Shown here piece by piece: positions 50,313 to 58,164 of a DNA stretch of 64,000 bases. The stretch's first letter is position 1. The number at the start of each line of letters is the position of its first letter. The translations under genes and the position numbers were made by a program. The DNA is from Methanomassiliicoccaceae archaeon UBA472 (lineage in GTDB: Archaea; Thermoplasmatota; Thermoplasmata; Methanomassiliicoccales; UBA472). The DNA lies in NCBI GenBank assembly GCA_002497075.1, contig DAML01000026.1, forward strand, positions 62,001-126,000. The letters are read 5' to 3'. The notes under the pieces were generated by a model, which saw only the letters and a program-made list of their open reading frames with translations, was not told the DNA's origin and ran no database searches.

Positions 50313-51635
50313 ATGGACAGAGAAGAACTCGCACCCCACGTGGATGAACTTACCAGGGTGCTCGGGGATAAAGCAGACAAGAACAAGATCGCAGAAGAGC
50401 TGGAGAAGTACGTCAATCTCTACCGGGTCTCGTTGGAATGGGCCAAGAGGGACATACTGAAGAAGATGGGCGGTAACCCTGACTCGGTCGGGGACGGATC
50501 GGGGCGCAAGAGCGTGGCCGATCTGACCGGGGACGAGCAGTCGGTGGACCTCCTGGTGAAGGTCCTCACCGTGAACCCCAAGACCATAGAGGTGGGCGGG
50601 GCTCACAAGAGCATCGTATATGGGTACATGGCCGACGAGTCGGGACGGGTGCAATATACGGTCTGGGAGACGGAGAGCGTGCAACTGAAGCAGGGCTCCA
50701 CCATTCTCATAAGGAACGCCTACACCAAGGAGTACAAGGGGGTCCCGCAGCTGAACCTTGGGAACCGGGCCTCGGTCGAGGAGTCCGAGGAGATCCTGGA
50801 CGTCGCGGACATGCCGTCCGGCGGCGGTTCCGCCGAGGTCAAGGTAGCCGACCTGGCCGATGGGATGAACTACGTGGTCATCTCCGGCAAGGTCAGCAAG
50901 CCCGAGAAGCGGGAGATCACCGCCTCCGGGGAGAAGAAGACCATCGTTACCGGGGTTTTGAGCGACGACACGGGGAGCGCGGAGCTCACCGTTTGGAAGG
51001 ATGCCGAGCTGAAGGACGGCGACGAGGTGCGCATAGTCGGCGCCTACGTCAAGAGCTGGAAGGGGATGCCCAAGCTGAACCTCGGCGACAAGGCGGATAT
51101 CCAGGTACTGGCCAAGGGCACCCTCGGCGATATGACCAGCAGCGTCCCCAAAGTAAGGACGCTGGAGGACGTGGAGCTGTCCGGAGGGGCCATGGACGTG
51201 GTCGTTCGGGGAACCATGGTCGACGTGCGCGAGGGAAGCGGACTGGTCATGCGTTGCCCCGACTGCCGCCGGGTGCTGCAGAAGAGCACCTGCCGCGTGC
51301 ACGGCAAGGTCAAGGGGACCGACGACCTCAGGATCAAGGCCATCCTGGACGATGGGACCTCCTCCATGAGCGTAATATTCGGAAAGGAGCTTACCGAACA
51401 GCTCTTGAACATCAGCATTGAGGAGGCGGTGAAGATCACCACCGACGAGCGCAACCCTGAGGCCGTCAAGGAGATGGCCGAGGAGAAGATGTTCGCCCGG
51501 ACCCTGGAGGTGCGGGGGATGGTCCGCTCGGACGATTTCGGACCGATGCTCATCGCAAGGGACGCCAGGTTCCTGGAGATCGACGTGAGGGAGGAGGGCG
51601 CCAAGCTCCTTGCCGATATGGAGGGATTCCAGTGA
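50313..51635 (+). CDS. rpa1: replication protein A, large OB-fold subunit
   Basis: Single-stranded DNA-binding protein, 440 residues, with at least three OB folds in tandem (around KTIEVGGAHKSIVYGYMADE, NYVVISGKVSKPEKREITAS and a third near GGAMDVVVRGTMVDVREGSG). A zinc finger sits in the third: VMRCPDCRRVLQKSTCRVHG, cysteines and histidine in the RPA pattern. It protects ssDNA during replication and repair. The stop overlaps the start of the partner gene. Confidence 0.93.
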   Translation: MDREELAPHVDELTRVLGDKADKNKIAEELEKYVNLYRVSLEWAKRDILKKMGGNPDSVGDGSGRKSVADLTGDEQSVDLLVKVLTVNPKTIEVGGAHKSIVYGYMADESGRVQYTVWETESVQLKQGSTILIRNAYTKEYKGVPQLNLGNRASVEESEEILDVADMPSGGGSAEVKVADLADGMNYVVISGKVSKPEKREITASGEKKTIVTGVLSDDTGSAELTVWKDAELKDGDEVRIVGAYVKSWKGMPKLNLGDKADIQVLAKGTLGDMTSSVPKVRTLEDVELSGGAMDVVVRGTMVDVREGSGLVMRCPDCRRVLQKSTCRVHGKVKGTDDLRIKAILDDGTSSMSVIFGKELTEQLLNISIEEAVKITTDERNPEAVKEMAEEKMFARTLEVRGMVRSDDFGPMLIARDARFLEIDVREEGAKLLADMEGFQ

Positions 51636-52516
51636 TGTCCAGGGAGGTCGCCTGGAGGGTGTTTGCGGCAGAGTTCAACTCCTCCAGCCTGGAGATGAAG
51701 GGAGAGGGCGAGAAGACCCCCTCCTACCTCATATCCCCACTGGGAGCGAAGATCAACCGTGTCTTCATTGTCGGCGTCCTCACGGACAACGATAACGTAG
51801 GTAACGAGAACGAGCCGGTGTGGCGGGCCAAGATCACCGACCCTACGGGAACGTTCTACATGACCGCCGGGCAATACCAGCCGGAAGCGGCAATGGCCTT
51901 GGCCAAGCTGCAGCCGCCCTGCTTCGTAGCAGTGGTCGGTAAGTTCCGCACGTACTCGCCGGAGGAGGGCAAGATGTACGTGTCGATCCGTCCGGAAAGG
52001 GTCGGAAAGGTCGAGGCGTCAGTACGTGATGGATGGGTGCTCGAGACCTGCAAGGCCACCATGGACCGCATATCGGCCATGGAGGAGGCTATGAAGCTTG
52101 TGGAACCGACCGTCGAGAAGCTGATGCAGATCGGTTTCTCCAGGCCATTGGCCGAAGGCACCGTGCACAGCCTGGCGCACTATCGTCCGGAAGACATCTC
52201 CCGCTACAAGGGCATGGTGTCCGACGCGCTGAAGTTTCTGCTGCCGGAATACCAGACCGGGCCTGACGTGCCTCACGAATCGACCGCTCCGGAGGAGATC
52301 GACATCGAGGAGGAGCAGGACGACGTGGACAAGGAAGCGCTCGTGCTGTCCATGATCGAGAGCCTCGACTCCGGGAAGGGCGCGGCCTGGGACGAAGTGG
52401 TGCAGAAGGCTAAGTCCCAGGGCATCGAGCGCGAGGAGATGGACTCCATAGCCAACTCGCTCCTGGACAAGGGGTTCGTGTACGAGCCGGTGCTCGGCAG
52501 GATGAGAAAAATATAA
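51632..52516 (+). CDS. RPA-associated protein (RPA41/COG3390 type)
   Basis: 294 residues. An OB fold occupies the first half (VFIVGVLTDNDNVGNENEPV, WRAKITDPTGTFYMTAGQYQ, FVAVVGKFRTYSPEEGKMYV) and a helical, then acidic linker and winged-helix-like tail follow (EEIDIEEEQDDVDKEALVLS, GIEREEMDSIANSLLDKGFV). This is the standard partner encoded after archaeal RPA. GTG 51632 or the ATG three bases later is the start, overlapping the rpa1 stop. Confidence 0.9.
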   Translation: MMSREVAWRVFAAEFNSSSLEMKGEGEKTPSYLISPLGAKINRVFIVGVLTDNDNVGNENEPVWRAKITDPTGTFYMTAGQYQPEAAMALAKLQPPCFVAVVGKFRTYSPEEGKMYVSIRPERVGKVEASVRDGWVLETCKATMDRISAMEEAMKLVEPTVEKLMQIGFSRPLAEGTVHSLAHYRPEDISRYKGMVSDALKFLLPEYQTGPDVPHESTAPEEIDIEEEQDDVDKEALVLSMIESLDSGKGAAWDEVVQKAKSQGIEREEMDSIANSLLDKGFVYEPVLGRMRKI

Positions 52517-52561
52517 GAAAAAGGGGAAGAGGTTTCTTTCCCAAACCTTTTTTTCTTTTCT

Positions 52562-53527
52562 TCACCGGAGCTGCGCCATCAGCTGGTCCTCGAACTGCCA
52601 CTGCGCGGTGAAGTGATCGTTGAGGTCCTTGATGATGAAGTAGTACCAGATGAAGGCCACGATACCGAGCAGCAGAGTCAGTATCAACAACAGTACGTTC
52701 GGCCTCTCCTTGATGGTGCTCCAGGAGGGGGTCATGACGTTTATCCCCAACTTCTGGCAGGCGGCCTGGGTGTACTGGGTGAAGGCGTGCCACCGCTTGT
52801 CGTGGTCGAACGGGTACTCGGCCAGGAAGTACATCACAATGTAGTTTATGATCGGGAAAAGGCTCAGGAAGGCCCATAGGACCGGGGTCCTCTCCTTCTC
52901 CTTGTACATAGCTTCTTGATTGATGCTCTCCAGAGCGGATATCTCGTTCGCTATGAGCTGGGCCCTCTGGGTCTCGGCTCCCTTCTCCTTTAGGTAGGAT
53001 ATGATGGCCATGCGTAGCGCCATCTCGCGCTTGCGGTGCTCGTCCATCCGCTTAAGGAGCTTGTAGTTCAGTACGCAGTAAAGCACTAGGGTTACGATCC
53101 CACCGATGATGAGACCTACTAGGCCGATAAGGATGGTCAGCGCAATGATGATGACCACACCCAATACGATCGCCAGGACCGGCCACAAGATCCAGATGCC
53201 GCTCATTATATCGTCGGTCATTCCGCGGTTCTGTATCGCTCCGGCGATCTGCCCCTTGGCTCCGCCGTACGATTGGCCGTAAGGCTGTGCGGGCGCTCCG
53301 TAGGCCGGCGCCCCGTAAGCGGGTGCGGGCTGCTGCCATCCACCCTGCTGAGGGGGCTGGTTCTGCTGAGGCGGTTGCTGATAGTTCTGGGGCTGCTGCT
53401 GGTACTGCTGAGGCGGTTGCTCAGAATATTGAGGCGGGGAGCTTATGCTCCTTCCGCAACCCTGACAGAACTGGGCGTCGGCGTTGGCCAACTTCCCGCA
53501 GTAAGGACACGTCTTTGTTCCGTCCAT
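52562..53527 (-). CDS. zinc-ribbon protein with Pro/Gln-rich linker and membrane segments
   Basis: About 321 residues in three parts. A zinc ribbon opens the protein (TCPYCGKLANADAQFCQGCG, two CxxC pairs). A low-complexity stretch of about 70 residues rich in Pro, Gln, Gly and Tyr follows. The rest has two strong hydrophobic pairs (WILWPVLAIVLGVVIIIALT with VGLIIGGIVTLVLYCV, then LWAFLSLFPIINYIVMYFLA and VLLLILTLLLGIVAFIWYYF). The layout suggests a cytosolic zinc/disordered sensor tethered to the membrane. ATG 53527 after GGGAGAGATTCAC is used. Confidence 0.75.
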   Translation of the reverse strand: MDGTKTCPYCGKLANADAQFCQGCGRSISSPPQYSEQPPQQYQQQPQNYQQPPQQNQPPQQGGWQQPAPAYGAPAYGAPAQPYGQSYGGAKGQIAGAIQNRGMTDDIMSGIWILWPVLAIVLGVVIIIALTILIGLVGLIIGGIVTLVLYCVLNYKLLKRMDEHRKREMALRMAIISYLKEKGAETQRAQLIANEISALESINQEAMYKEKERTPVLWAFLSLFPIINYIVMYFLAEYPFDHDKRWHAFTQYTQAACQKLGINVMTPSWSTIKERPNVLLLILTLLLGIVAFIWYYFIIKDLNDHFTAQWQFEDQLMAQLR

Positions 53528-53546
53528 GTGAATCTCTCCCTTTGAC

Positions 53547-53564
53547 AAGCCCCTCTGGGGGCTC
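53547..53564 (-). promoter_or_regulatory. hairpin in the 5' leader of the zinc-ribbon gene
   Basis: On the minus strand GAGCCCC-caga-GGGGCTT can form a hairpin about 20 bases upstream of the ATG and downstream of the TATA-like TTATAAATATATATC (about 53580-53597). It may affect translation or mRNA stability. Confidence 0.45.
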
Positions 53565-53610
53565 GTGTGTATATGCCGTTTGATATATATTTATAACATC
53601 GAAGGTACGG

Positions 53611-54429
53611 TCATTTCTCCACGACCGCCGCGGCGTAACCAACCACCTCTCCCATCGGTCTAACGTCGCCAGAATTGCCGTAATGAAGTAGCCTGGCCTT
53701 GTTTCCCCCACAAGCCATCATCATGGCGGCGACCGGACCGTAGCCACACATGCTTATGTCGTTCTTCTCCACAACGTCCACAACGCCTTCCGCGTCCAAA
53801 CGCATTATGCGCTCCAGGACCATCTCGTCTTTCTTTCTGGCCTCCTCCGCCGGGAGATAATGGGAGAAGTCCGATGATGCCAGTATGACAACGTCCTTCC
53901 CGGCGCAGGCCTCCCGGAGCACCTTAGCGGTCTCCTTGGCCATGATGATGTCCTGACGTCCCATCACGATCGGTACGACCTTCACTTCCGGGTCCAGATA
54001 CTGCAAGAAGGGAAGTTGCACCTCCAGGCTGTGCTCGTACAAATGGGCGGCCCGGTCTATCTCCACCACTCCTTTCAGGTGGGAAACGATGTCCCGGTCC
54101 GACCTCATCACCCCCAGGGGTGTCTCGAAGTCCTCACTGCTCGCCGAGACCGCTTTGCCGTAGCCGGTGTGGTTCGGGCCGATGATGACCACCGTCTCCG
54201 GCATACCGTCAGCGGCCATCTCCGCATAGACGTGCGCGGCGACCGGACCCGAGAAGATCAGGCCAGCGTGCGGAACCACCGCCCCGGCGATCCTCCTCGG
54301 CCCATCTTTTACTACCACAGGTAGTTTTCCAGGACCCAGGGGCGAAAGGAAGCAGCGCTCGATCTCCTTGATCAAGGCGCTCTTGGACGATGAATAGAAC
54401 TGACCGGCGACGGCCGCCCGGCGGACCAT
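53611..54429 (-). CDS. Memo/AmmeMemoRadiSam system protein B homologue
   Basis: 272 residues of the MEMO family, related to dioxygenases. Signature segments are RRAAVAGQFYSS, GAVVPHAGLIFSGPVAAHVY (metal histidine), VVIIGPNHTGYGKAVS, EHSLEVQLPFLQYLDP, ILASSDFSHYLP and SMCGYGPVAAMMMAC. The archaeal gene is often found downstream of the uS2 gene in the L13-S9-rpoN/K operon, as here. Function in archaea is not established. Confidence 0.93.
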   Translation of the reverse strand: MVRRAAVAGQFYSSSKSALIKEIERCFLSPLGPGKLPVVVKDGPRRIAGAVVPHAGLIFSGPVAAHVYAEMAADGMPETVVIIGPNHTGYGKAVSASSEDFETPLGVMRSDRDIVSHLKGVVEIDRAAHLYEHSLEVQLPFLQYLDPEVKVVPIVMGRQDIIMAKETAKVLREACAGKDVVILASSDFSHYLPAEEARKKDEMVLERIMRLDAEGVVDVVEKNDISMCGYGPVAAMMMACGGNKARLLHYGNSGDVRPMGEVVGYAAAVVEK

Positions 54430-54468
54430 GAATGAAAATAAGAGAAAGAGGGTTAAAAGGGTTGGGGT

Positions 54469-55080
54469 TTAAAGGCTGGCTTCGAAGTCGTCGATGCCCA
54501 GCTTGAAGTCCTCGTCCCTGAGTAGCTTGCCCTGCTCCTTCAGGATCTCGCGGGTAAGCAGCCAGTAGACACAGGCCAAGGAGCGGCGACCCTTGTTGTT
54601 GGTCGGGATGACCAGGTCGACGTTCCTCGTTTCGTTGTTGGCGTCGCAGAGGGCTACGATCGGTATGCCCACGTTCAACGCTTCCGCCACGGCCTGCTGG
54701 TCGGCGGCGGGGTCGGTGACCACGATCACATCGGGCTCGATGAAGCGGCTGAGGACCGGGTTGGTCAGGGAGCCGGGTATGAGCCTTTCCTCGAAGTACA
54801 TGGCCCCGATGGCCTTGGACATGATCCGGACCGGCTTTTGTCCGTACTGCCTGGCGGACACGACCAGTATACGGTCGGTCTTGAATCGGGATAGGAACTT
54901 GGCAGCAGCCCTGATGCGGACGTCGGTCTGCTTGACGTCCATGACGTACAGGCCGTCGGTCCTGACCTTGAAGATGAAATCCTTCATGTCAGCACTCTTC
55001 TGCTGGGTGCCAATGTGAACACCAGAGGTAAGGTAAACGTCCTCCGGTACGAGAAGCTCGGTCTTGGACTCGTCGCTCAT
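54469..55080 (-). CDS. rps2: 30S ribosomal protein uS2
   Basis: The 203-residue protein has [56 protein letters not shown] and [19 protein letters not shown], all characteristic of archaeal uS2. It is 10 bases downstream of rpoK and starts the ribosomal part of this cluster. The enolase gene that usually sits between rpoK and rps2 is absent. Confidence 0.96.
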   Translation of the reverse strand: MSDESKTELLVPEDVYLTSGVHIGTQQKSADMKDFIFKVRTDGLYVMDVKQTDVRIRAAAKFLSRFKTDRILVVSARQYGQKPVRIMSKAIGAMYFEERLIPGSLTNPVLSRFIEPDVIVVTDPAADQQAVAEALNVGIPIVALCDANNETRNVDLVIPTNNKGRRSLACVYWLLTREILKEQGKLLRDEDFKLGIDDFEASL

Positions 55081-55090
55081 TTCAATAACC

Positions 55091-55264
55091 TCATATGTCG
55101 CGTTTTACAGTTATCGGGATTACTCCCTTGTCGAACTCCAACTGGGAGATGGTGATCGGATCTATCATCCCTTCGGGGATCTCGAGAAGCACAGGCGCGC
55201 CTAGGGATATCTGCAGTGCCCTGGCTCCGATTATGCGCGCCTTCTCAAATCTAGTATACTTCAT
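55091..55264 (-). CDS. rpoK: DNA-directed RNA polymerase subunit K (Rpo6)
   Basis: A 57-residue protein read from ATG 55264 to TGA 55091: [20 protein letters not shown], then [12 protein letters not shown] and [10 protein letters not shown]. This is the Rpb6/RpoK core with the conserved [14 protein letters not shown] signature that folds against the polymerase assembly site. It is short enough to be missed by length filters. GGTGGTG lies 6 bases before the ATG and a TATA box is about 45 bases upstream. The stop lies 10 bases before the rps2 ATG. Confidence 0.93.
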   Translation of the reverse strand: MKYTRFEKARIIGARALQISLGAPVLLEIPEGMIDPITISQLEFDKGVIPITVKRDI

Positions 55265-55304
55265 GAATTCACCACCAGGGGGAGTGTCCCCATATTAGCG
55301 AGGG

Positions 55305-55320
55305 GCTTATAAATTTTTTC
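55305..55320 (-). promoter_or_regulatory. promoter of the rpoK-rps2 transcript
   Basis: On the minus strand AAAAAATTTATAAGCC is a strong TATA with an A-rich BRE, 41-56 bases before the rpoK ATG. Confidence 0.65.
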
Positions 55321-55424
55321 ACGACCTGCGCGGAGCATGCCAGATATCCTTTTTGAGGGTTTTAGGGGGAGTTTCTGGAACGTCCTTGTCCCCACCCAAA
55401 CGTTGCCCCTTAATATACCTTGCC

Positions 55425-55907
55425 CTAGCGGAACCTCTTGGCGGAATGGGGGACCAGGCCGCCCTCCTTCAATATCTCCAACAGGAAGGCAGGGAGCGGC
55501 TCGAACCTGCTGGTACGACCGCTGGTCTCGTTGACTATTATGCCTTTCTCCATGTTGATCAGCGCCACGTCCCCCTTCTCGAACATTCCGGTGGCGTCGA
55601 ATTCGATCACGGGCAATCCGATGTTGATGGCGTTCCTGTAAAAGATGCGGGCGAAGCTGATAGCGACCACCGCACCCACGCCGGCGTGCTTGAGGGCAAG
55701 GGGCGCCTGCTCGCGACTGGAGCCGCATCCGAAGTTGCGCCCGGCCACGATGATATCTCCGTAACTTACGTCCTTGGCGAACTTGGGGTCCAGGTCCTCC
55801 ATGGCGTGCTTGGCCATGTTCTTGAAGTCGTAATCGTCCAAATACCGTCCGGGAATGATAACGTCGGTGTTGACGTGGTCGCCGTACTTCCAGACCTTGC
55901 CCTTCAC
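55425..55907 (-). CDS. leuD: LeuD-type dehydratase small subunit
   Basis: 160-residue swivel domain of the aconitase family: [18 protein letters not shown], then [20 protein letters not shown] and [14 protein letters not shown]. The GTG start overlaps the leuC stop. The substrate-recognition segment after IIPGRYL reads DDYDF, not an arrangement I can assign with confidence to isopropylmalate isomerase as opposed to homoaconitase. It ends in TAG, with TAA four codons later. Confidence 0.9.
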   Translation of the reverse strand: MKGKVWKYGDHVNTDVIIPGRYLDDYDFKNMAKHAMEDLDPKFAKDVSYGDIIVAGRNFGCGSSREQAPLALKHAGVGAVVAISFARIFYRNAINIGLPVIEFDATGMFEKGDVALINMEKGIIVNETSGRTSRFEPLPAFLLEILKEGGLVPHSAKRFR

Positions 55908-57163
55908 GCCCTCACCTCCCGGGGATCGGCGATCTGCCCCTTGAGAGCTGAAGCGGCCACGGTGGCCGGGGAGGCGAGATAGACCTCGGATTCCGGGGAG
56001 CCCATGCGTCCGCGGAAGTTGCGGTTGGTGGTGGCTATGCATCTCTCCCCGGGGGCAAGAAGCCCCTGATGCGCTCCCAGGCAGGGACCGCAGCCGGGAT
56101 TGGTGACGATGGCACCAGATCTTACGAGGGAGGCGAGTATCCCGCTGTCCGCCGCCCAAAGGTAGACCTCACGAGAAGCGGGAACGACTATCAGGCGCAC
56201 GTTGTCCGGTATGTGGCGACCGTGCAGTATGCGCTCCGCGGCGAGCAGGTCCTCCGCCCTTCCGTTGGTGCAGGAGCCGATCACCGCCTGATCGACCGGT
56301 ATGCCGGTCATCTCCTCCACCGGTTTCACGTTATCGACTGAATGCGGATAAGCAACCTGCGGCGACAGTCCCGTGAGGTCCATGTCGAATACCTTCTCGA
56401 CGTCGGCGTCCTGGTCGGAGGTCACAGGAACCCATTCTTTGGACGTCCGCCCCTTTAGGTAATCCCTGGTCTTCTCGTCCGGGAACGTGACGCCTGCCTT
56501 GGCCCCCATCTCCATGCTCATGTTGCACATGGTCATGCGACCGGAAATGGACATGGAATCCACGACCGGACCGACGAACTCCGCGCAGCGGTAATCGCAG
56601 CCATCCGCCCCCATCTTACCAATGAGATGGAGTATTACGTCCTTGGCGGTGACCGGATCGTCCAGCTTACCGTTCAGATTGAAACGGAACGTCTGCGGCA
56701 CCTTCATCCATAGTTCGCCGGTGGCCCACACCGCGGCCATCTCCGTCGCGCCGATGCCAGTGGAGAACGCTCCAAACGCACCATAGGTCGTGGTGTGCGA
56801 GTCCGTACCGACGATCAGCATGCCGGGTAGGACGTGCCCCTTCTCCGGCAGCACTTGATGGCAAATGCCCTCGCGCAGATCGTAGAAGTTCGGCAGCATT
56901 TCCGCCTTAACGAAGTTGCGCACCGACTGGTGACCTTCAGCGGCCTTTGTCGTGTTCGCTGGAACGCGGTGGTCGAAGAGGAGAACTATCTTCTCGGGGT
57001 CCCAAACCTCCTTGGCCCCTATCTCCTTGAACGAACGAAGCACCAGGGCGGCGTTCTCGTGGGACATGGCCAGGTCGATCTTGGCCGACACGATGTCGCC
57101 TGGATTAGCTTCCTTCCCGCTGGCCTTCGATAGCACCTTCTGGGCGAAGGTCATGGCTGCCAT
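55904..57163 (-). CDS. leuC: LeuC-type dehydratase large subunit (isopropylmalate isomerase or homoaconitase)
   Basis: 419 residues with the archaeal short LeuC layout. Fe-S cysteines are in VIGSCTNGRAEDL and VTNPGCGPCLGAHQG, and substrate/catalytic segments are VLLFDHRVPANT, LIVGTDSHTTTYGAFGAFST and NRNFRGRMGSPESEVYLASP. With LeuD it isomerises 2-isopropylmalate in leucine synthesis, or acts on homocitrate homologues in coenzyme B synthesis if the host is a methanogen. No leuA or leuB lies near to decide. Confidence 0.9.
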   Translation of the reverse strand: MAAMTFAQKVLSKASGKEANPGDIVSAKIDLAMSHENAALVLRSFKEIGAKEVWDPEKIVLLFDHRVPANTTKAAEGHQSVRNFVKAEMLPNFYDLREGICHQVLPEKGHVLPGMLIVGTDSHTTTYGAFGAFSTGIGATEMAAVWATGELWMKVPQTFRFNLNGKLDDPVTAKDVILHLIGKMGADGCDYRCAEFVGPVVDSMSISGRMTMCNMSMEMGAKAGVTFPDEKTRDYLKGRTSKEWVPVTSDQDADVEKVFDMDLTGLSPQVAYPHSVDNVKPVEEMTGIPVDQAVIGSCTNGRAEDLLAAERILHGRHIPDNVRLIVVPASREVYLWAADSGILASLVRSGAIVTNPGCGPCLGAHQGLLAPGERCIATTNRNFRGRMGSPESEVYLASPATVAASALKGQIADPREVRA

Positions 57164-57331
57164 GACCCTCCAATACGTTCGCCGTATATTCGTCTTTTCA
57201 GAACGACCGGCTGCCCGATGGAACTAATGACCGTCCCCGAGGAAGAACCGAAAATTGGGAATATCGGACAGAATCGTTCCGTCAATTGGCGTAGGGTCGA
57301 TTTTAAGGTCTGACCTGATAATCGGTCCTTC

Positions 57332-57655
57332 ATGGGCCCGAGGTCGAGGTGGTTCCTGTGGCGGTTCGTGGCTTCGGCCATGCTCATAGCGATCAGCCTG
57401 TTCCTTTTCTCACTGGCCCCGATGGGAGACCTCATCATCTGGCCATTCGCCATAGTTAGCTTCATGACCGCCATCGTCATCTGGTTCTACCGGCATCCAG
57501 ATGGTTATTACGGCCACGATGGAGCGGCACCTAGAGGCTCTCGCACCGAGCATGAGAGACAGGTGGAGAACGATCGGGCGATCCATGCGGAGCGCGACAG
57601 GATCGGCCTCAGCGGCTACTGGGTGGACCGCCGGTACTTTGGCAGGTTCAAGTGA
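57332..57655 (+). CDS. small two-helix membrane protein A
   Basis: 107 residues: two hydrophobic helices (VASAMLIAISLFLFSLAPMG and IWPFAIVSFMTAIVIWFYRH), then a charged soluble tail rich in Arg, Glu and His (RTEHERQVENDRAIHAERDR). It is followed 62 bases later by a similarly built gene. No family recognised. Confidence 0.6.
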   Translation: MGPRSRWFLWRFVASAMLIAISLFLFSLAPMGDLIIWPFAIVSFMTAIVIWFYRHPDGYYGHDGAAPRGSRTEHERQVENDRAIHAERDRIGLSGYWVDRRYFGRFK

Positions 57656-57717
57656 CCGGAGCGCTAGGTTCCCTTCGTAGCCATGGATTTATAAGGACCT
57701 AAAAACTATTATTTTCA

Positions 57718-58044
57718 ATGAACGTGAGATCGACCTGGTCCTTGAGGATCCTGGTAAGCATCTTATGCTTGTGCCTTGCCTTACCGTCGTTTTTATTCGG
57801 ATATGAGATCTTTTCAAGCTACGTTTTCATCGCATTGTTCCTTTGGGTGCTAGGTTTCATTTTACTAATGCTATCTATCGTCGTTCCGTTCCTCCGCCCA
57901 TCCGGATTCGACCATAGAGGGCTGGACGGACGAAGAGCGGTCATCAGGACCGACCACGAGGTGCGCATTGACGCGGAGGGCCAGAGGGAACGGGAATTGC
58001 TCAACGTTCGCATGGACCAGCACATGGTGGACCGCAAGTGGTGA
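57718..58044 (+). CDS. small two-helix membrane protein B
   Basis: 108 residues: two hydrophobic helices (ILVSILCLCLALPSFLFGYE and VFIALFLWVLGFILLMLSIV) and a charged tail (AVIRTDHEVRIDAEGQRERE) ending MVDRKW. Layout, length and the RTxHE...VDR pattern match the gene before it, so the pair looks like a diverged tandem duplication. A TATA-like run is present just upstream. Function unknown. Confidence 0.6.
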   Translation: MNVRSTWSLRILVSILCLCLALPSFLFGYEIFSSYVFIALFLWVLGFILLMLSIVVPFLRPSGFDHRGLDGRRAVIRTDHEVRIDAEGQRERELLNVRMDQHMVDRKW

Positions 58045-58164
58045 ACCACGGAAGACCGTCTCTACCGTCAAGACCGTGCATCATCCTGGAATGAGGAAGC
58101 CGTAGCGATCATGAAATCAGATGGATATGGATAAATCCTGCCAGCCCGTTCGAAGTGCGTTCAC

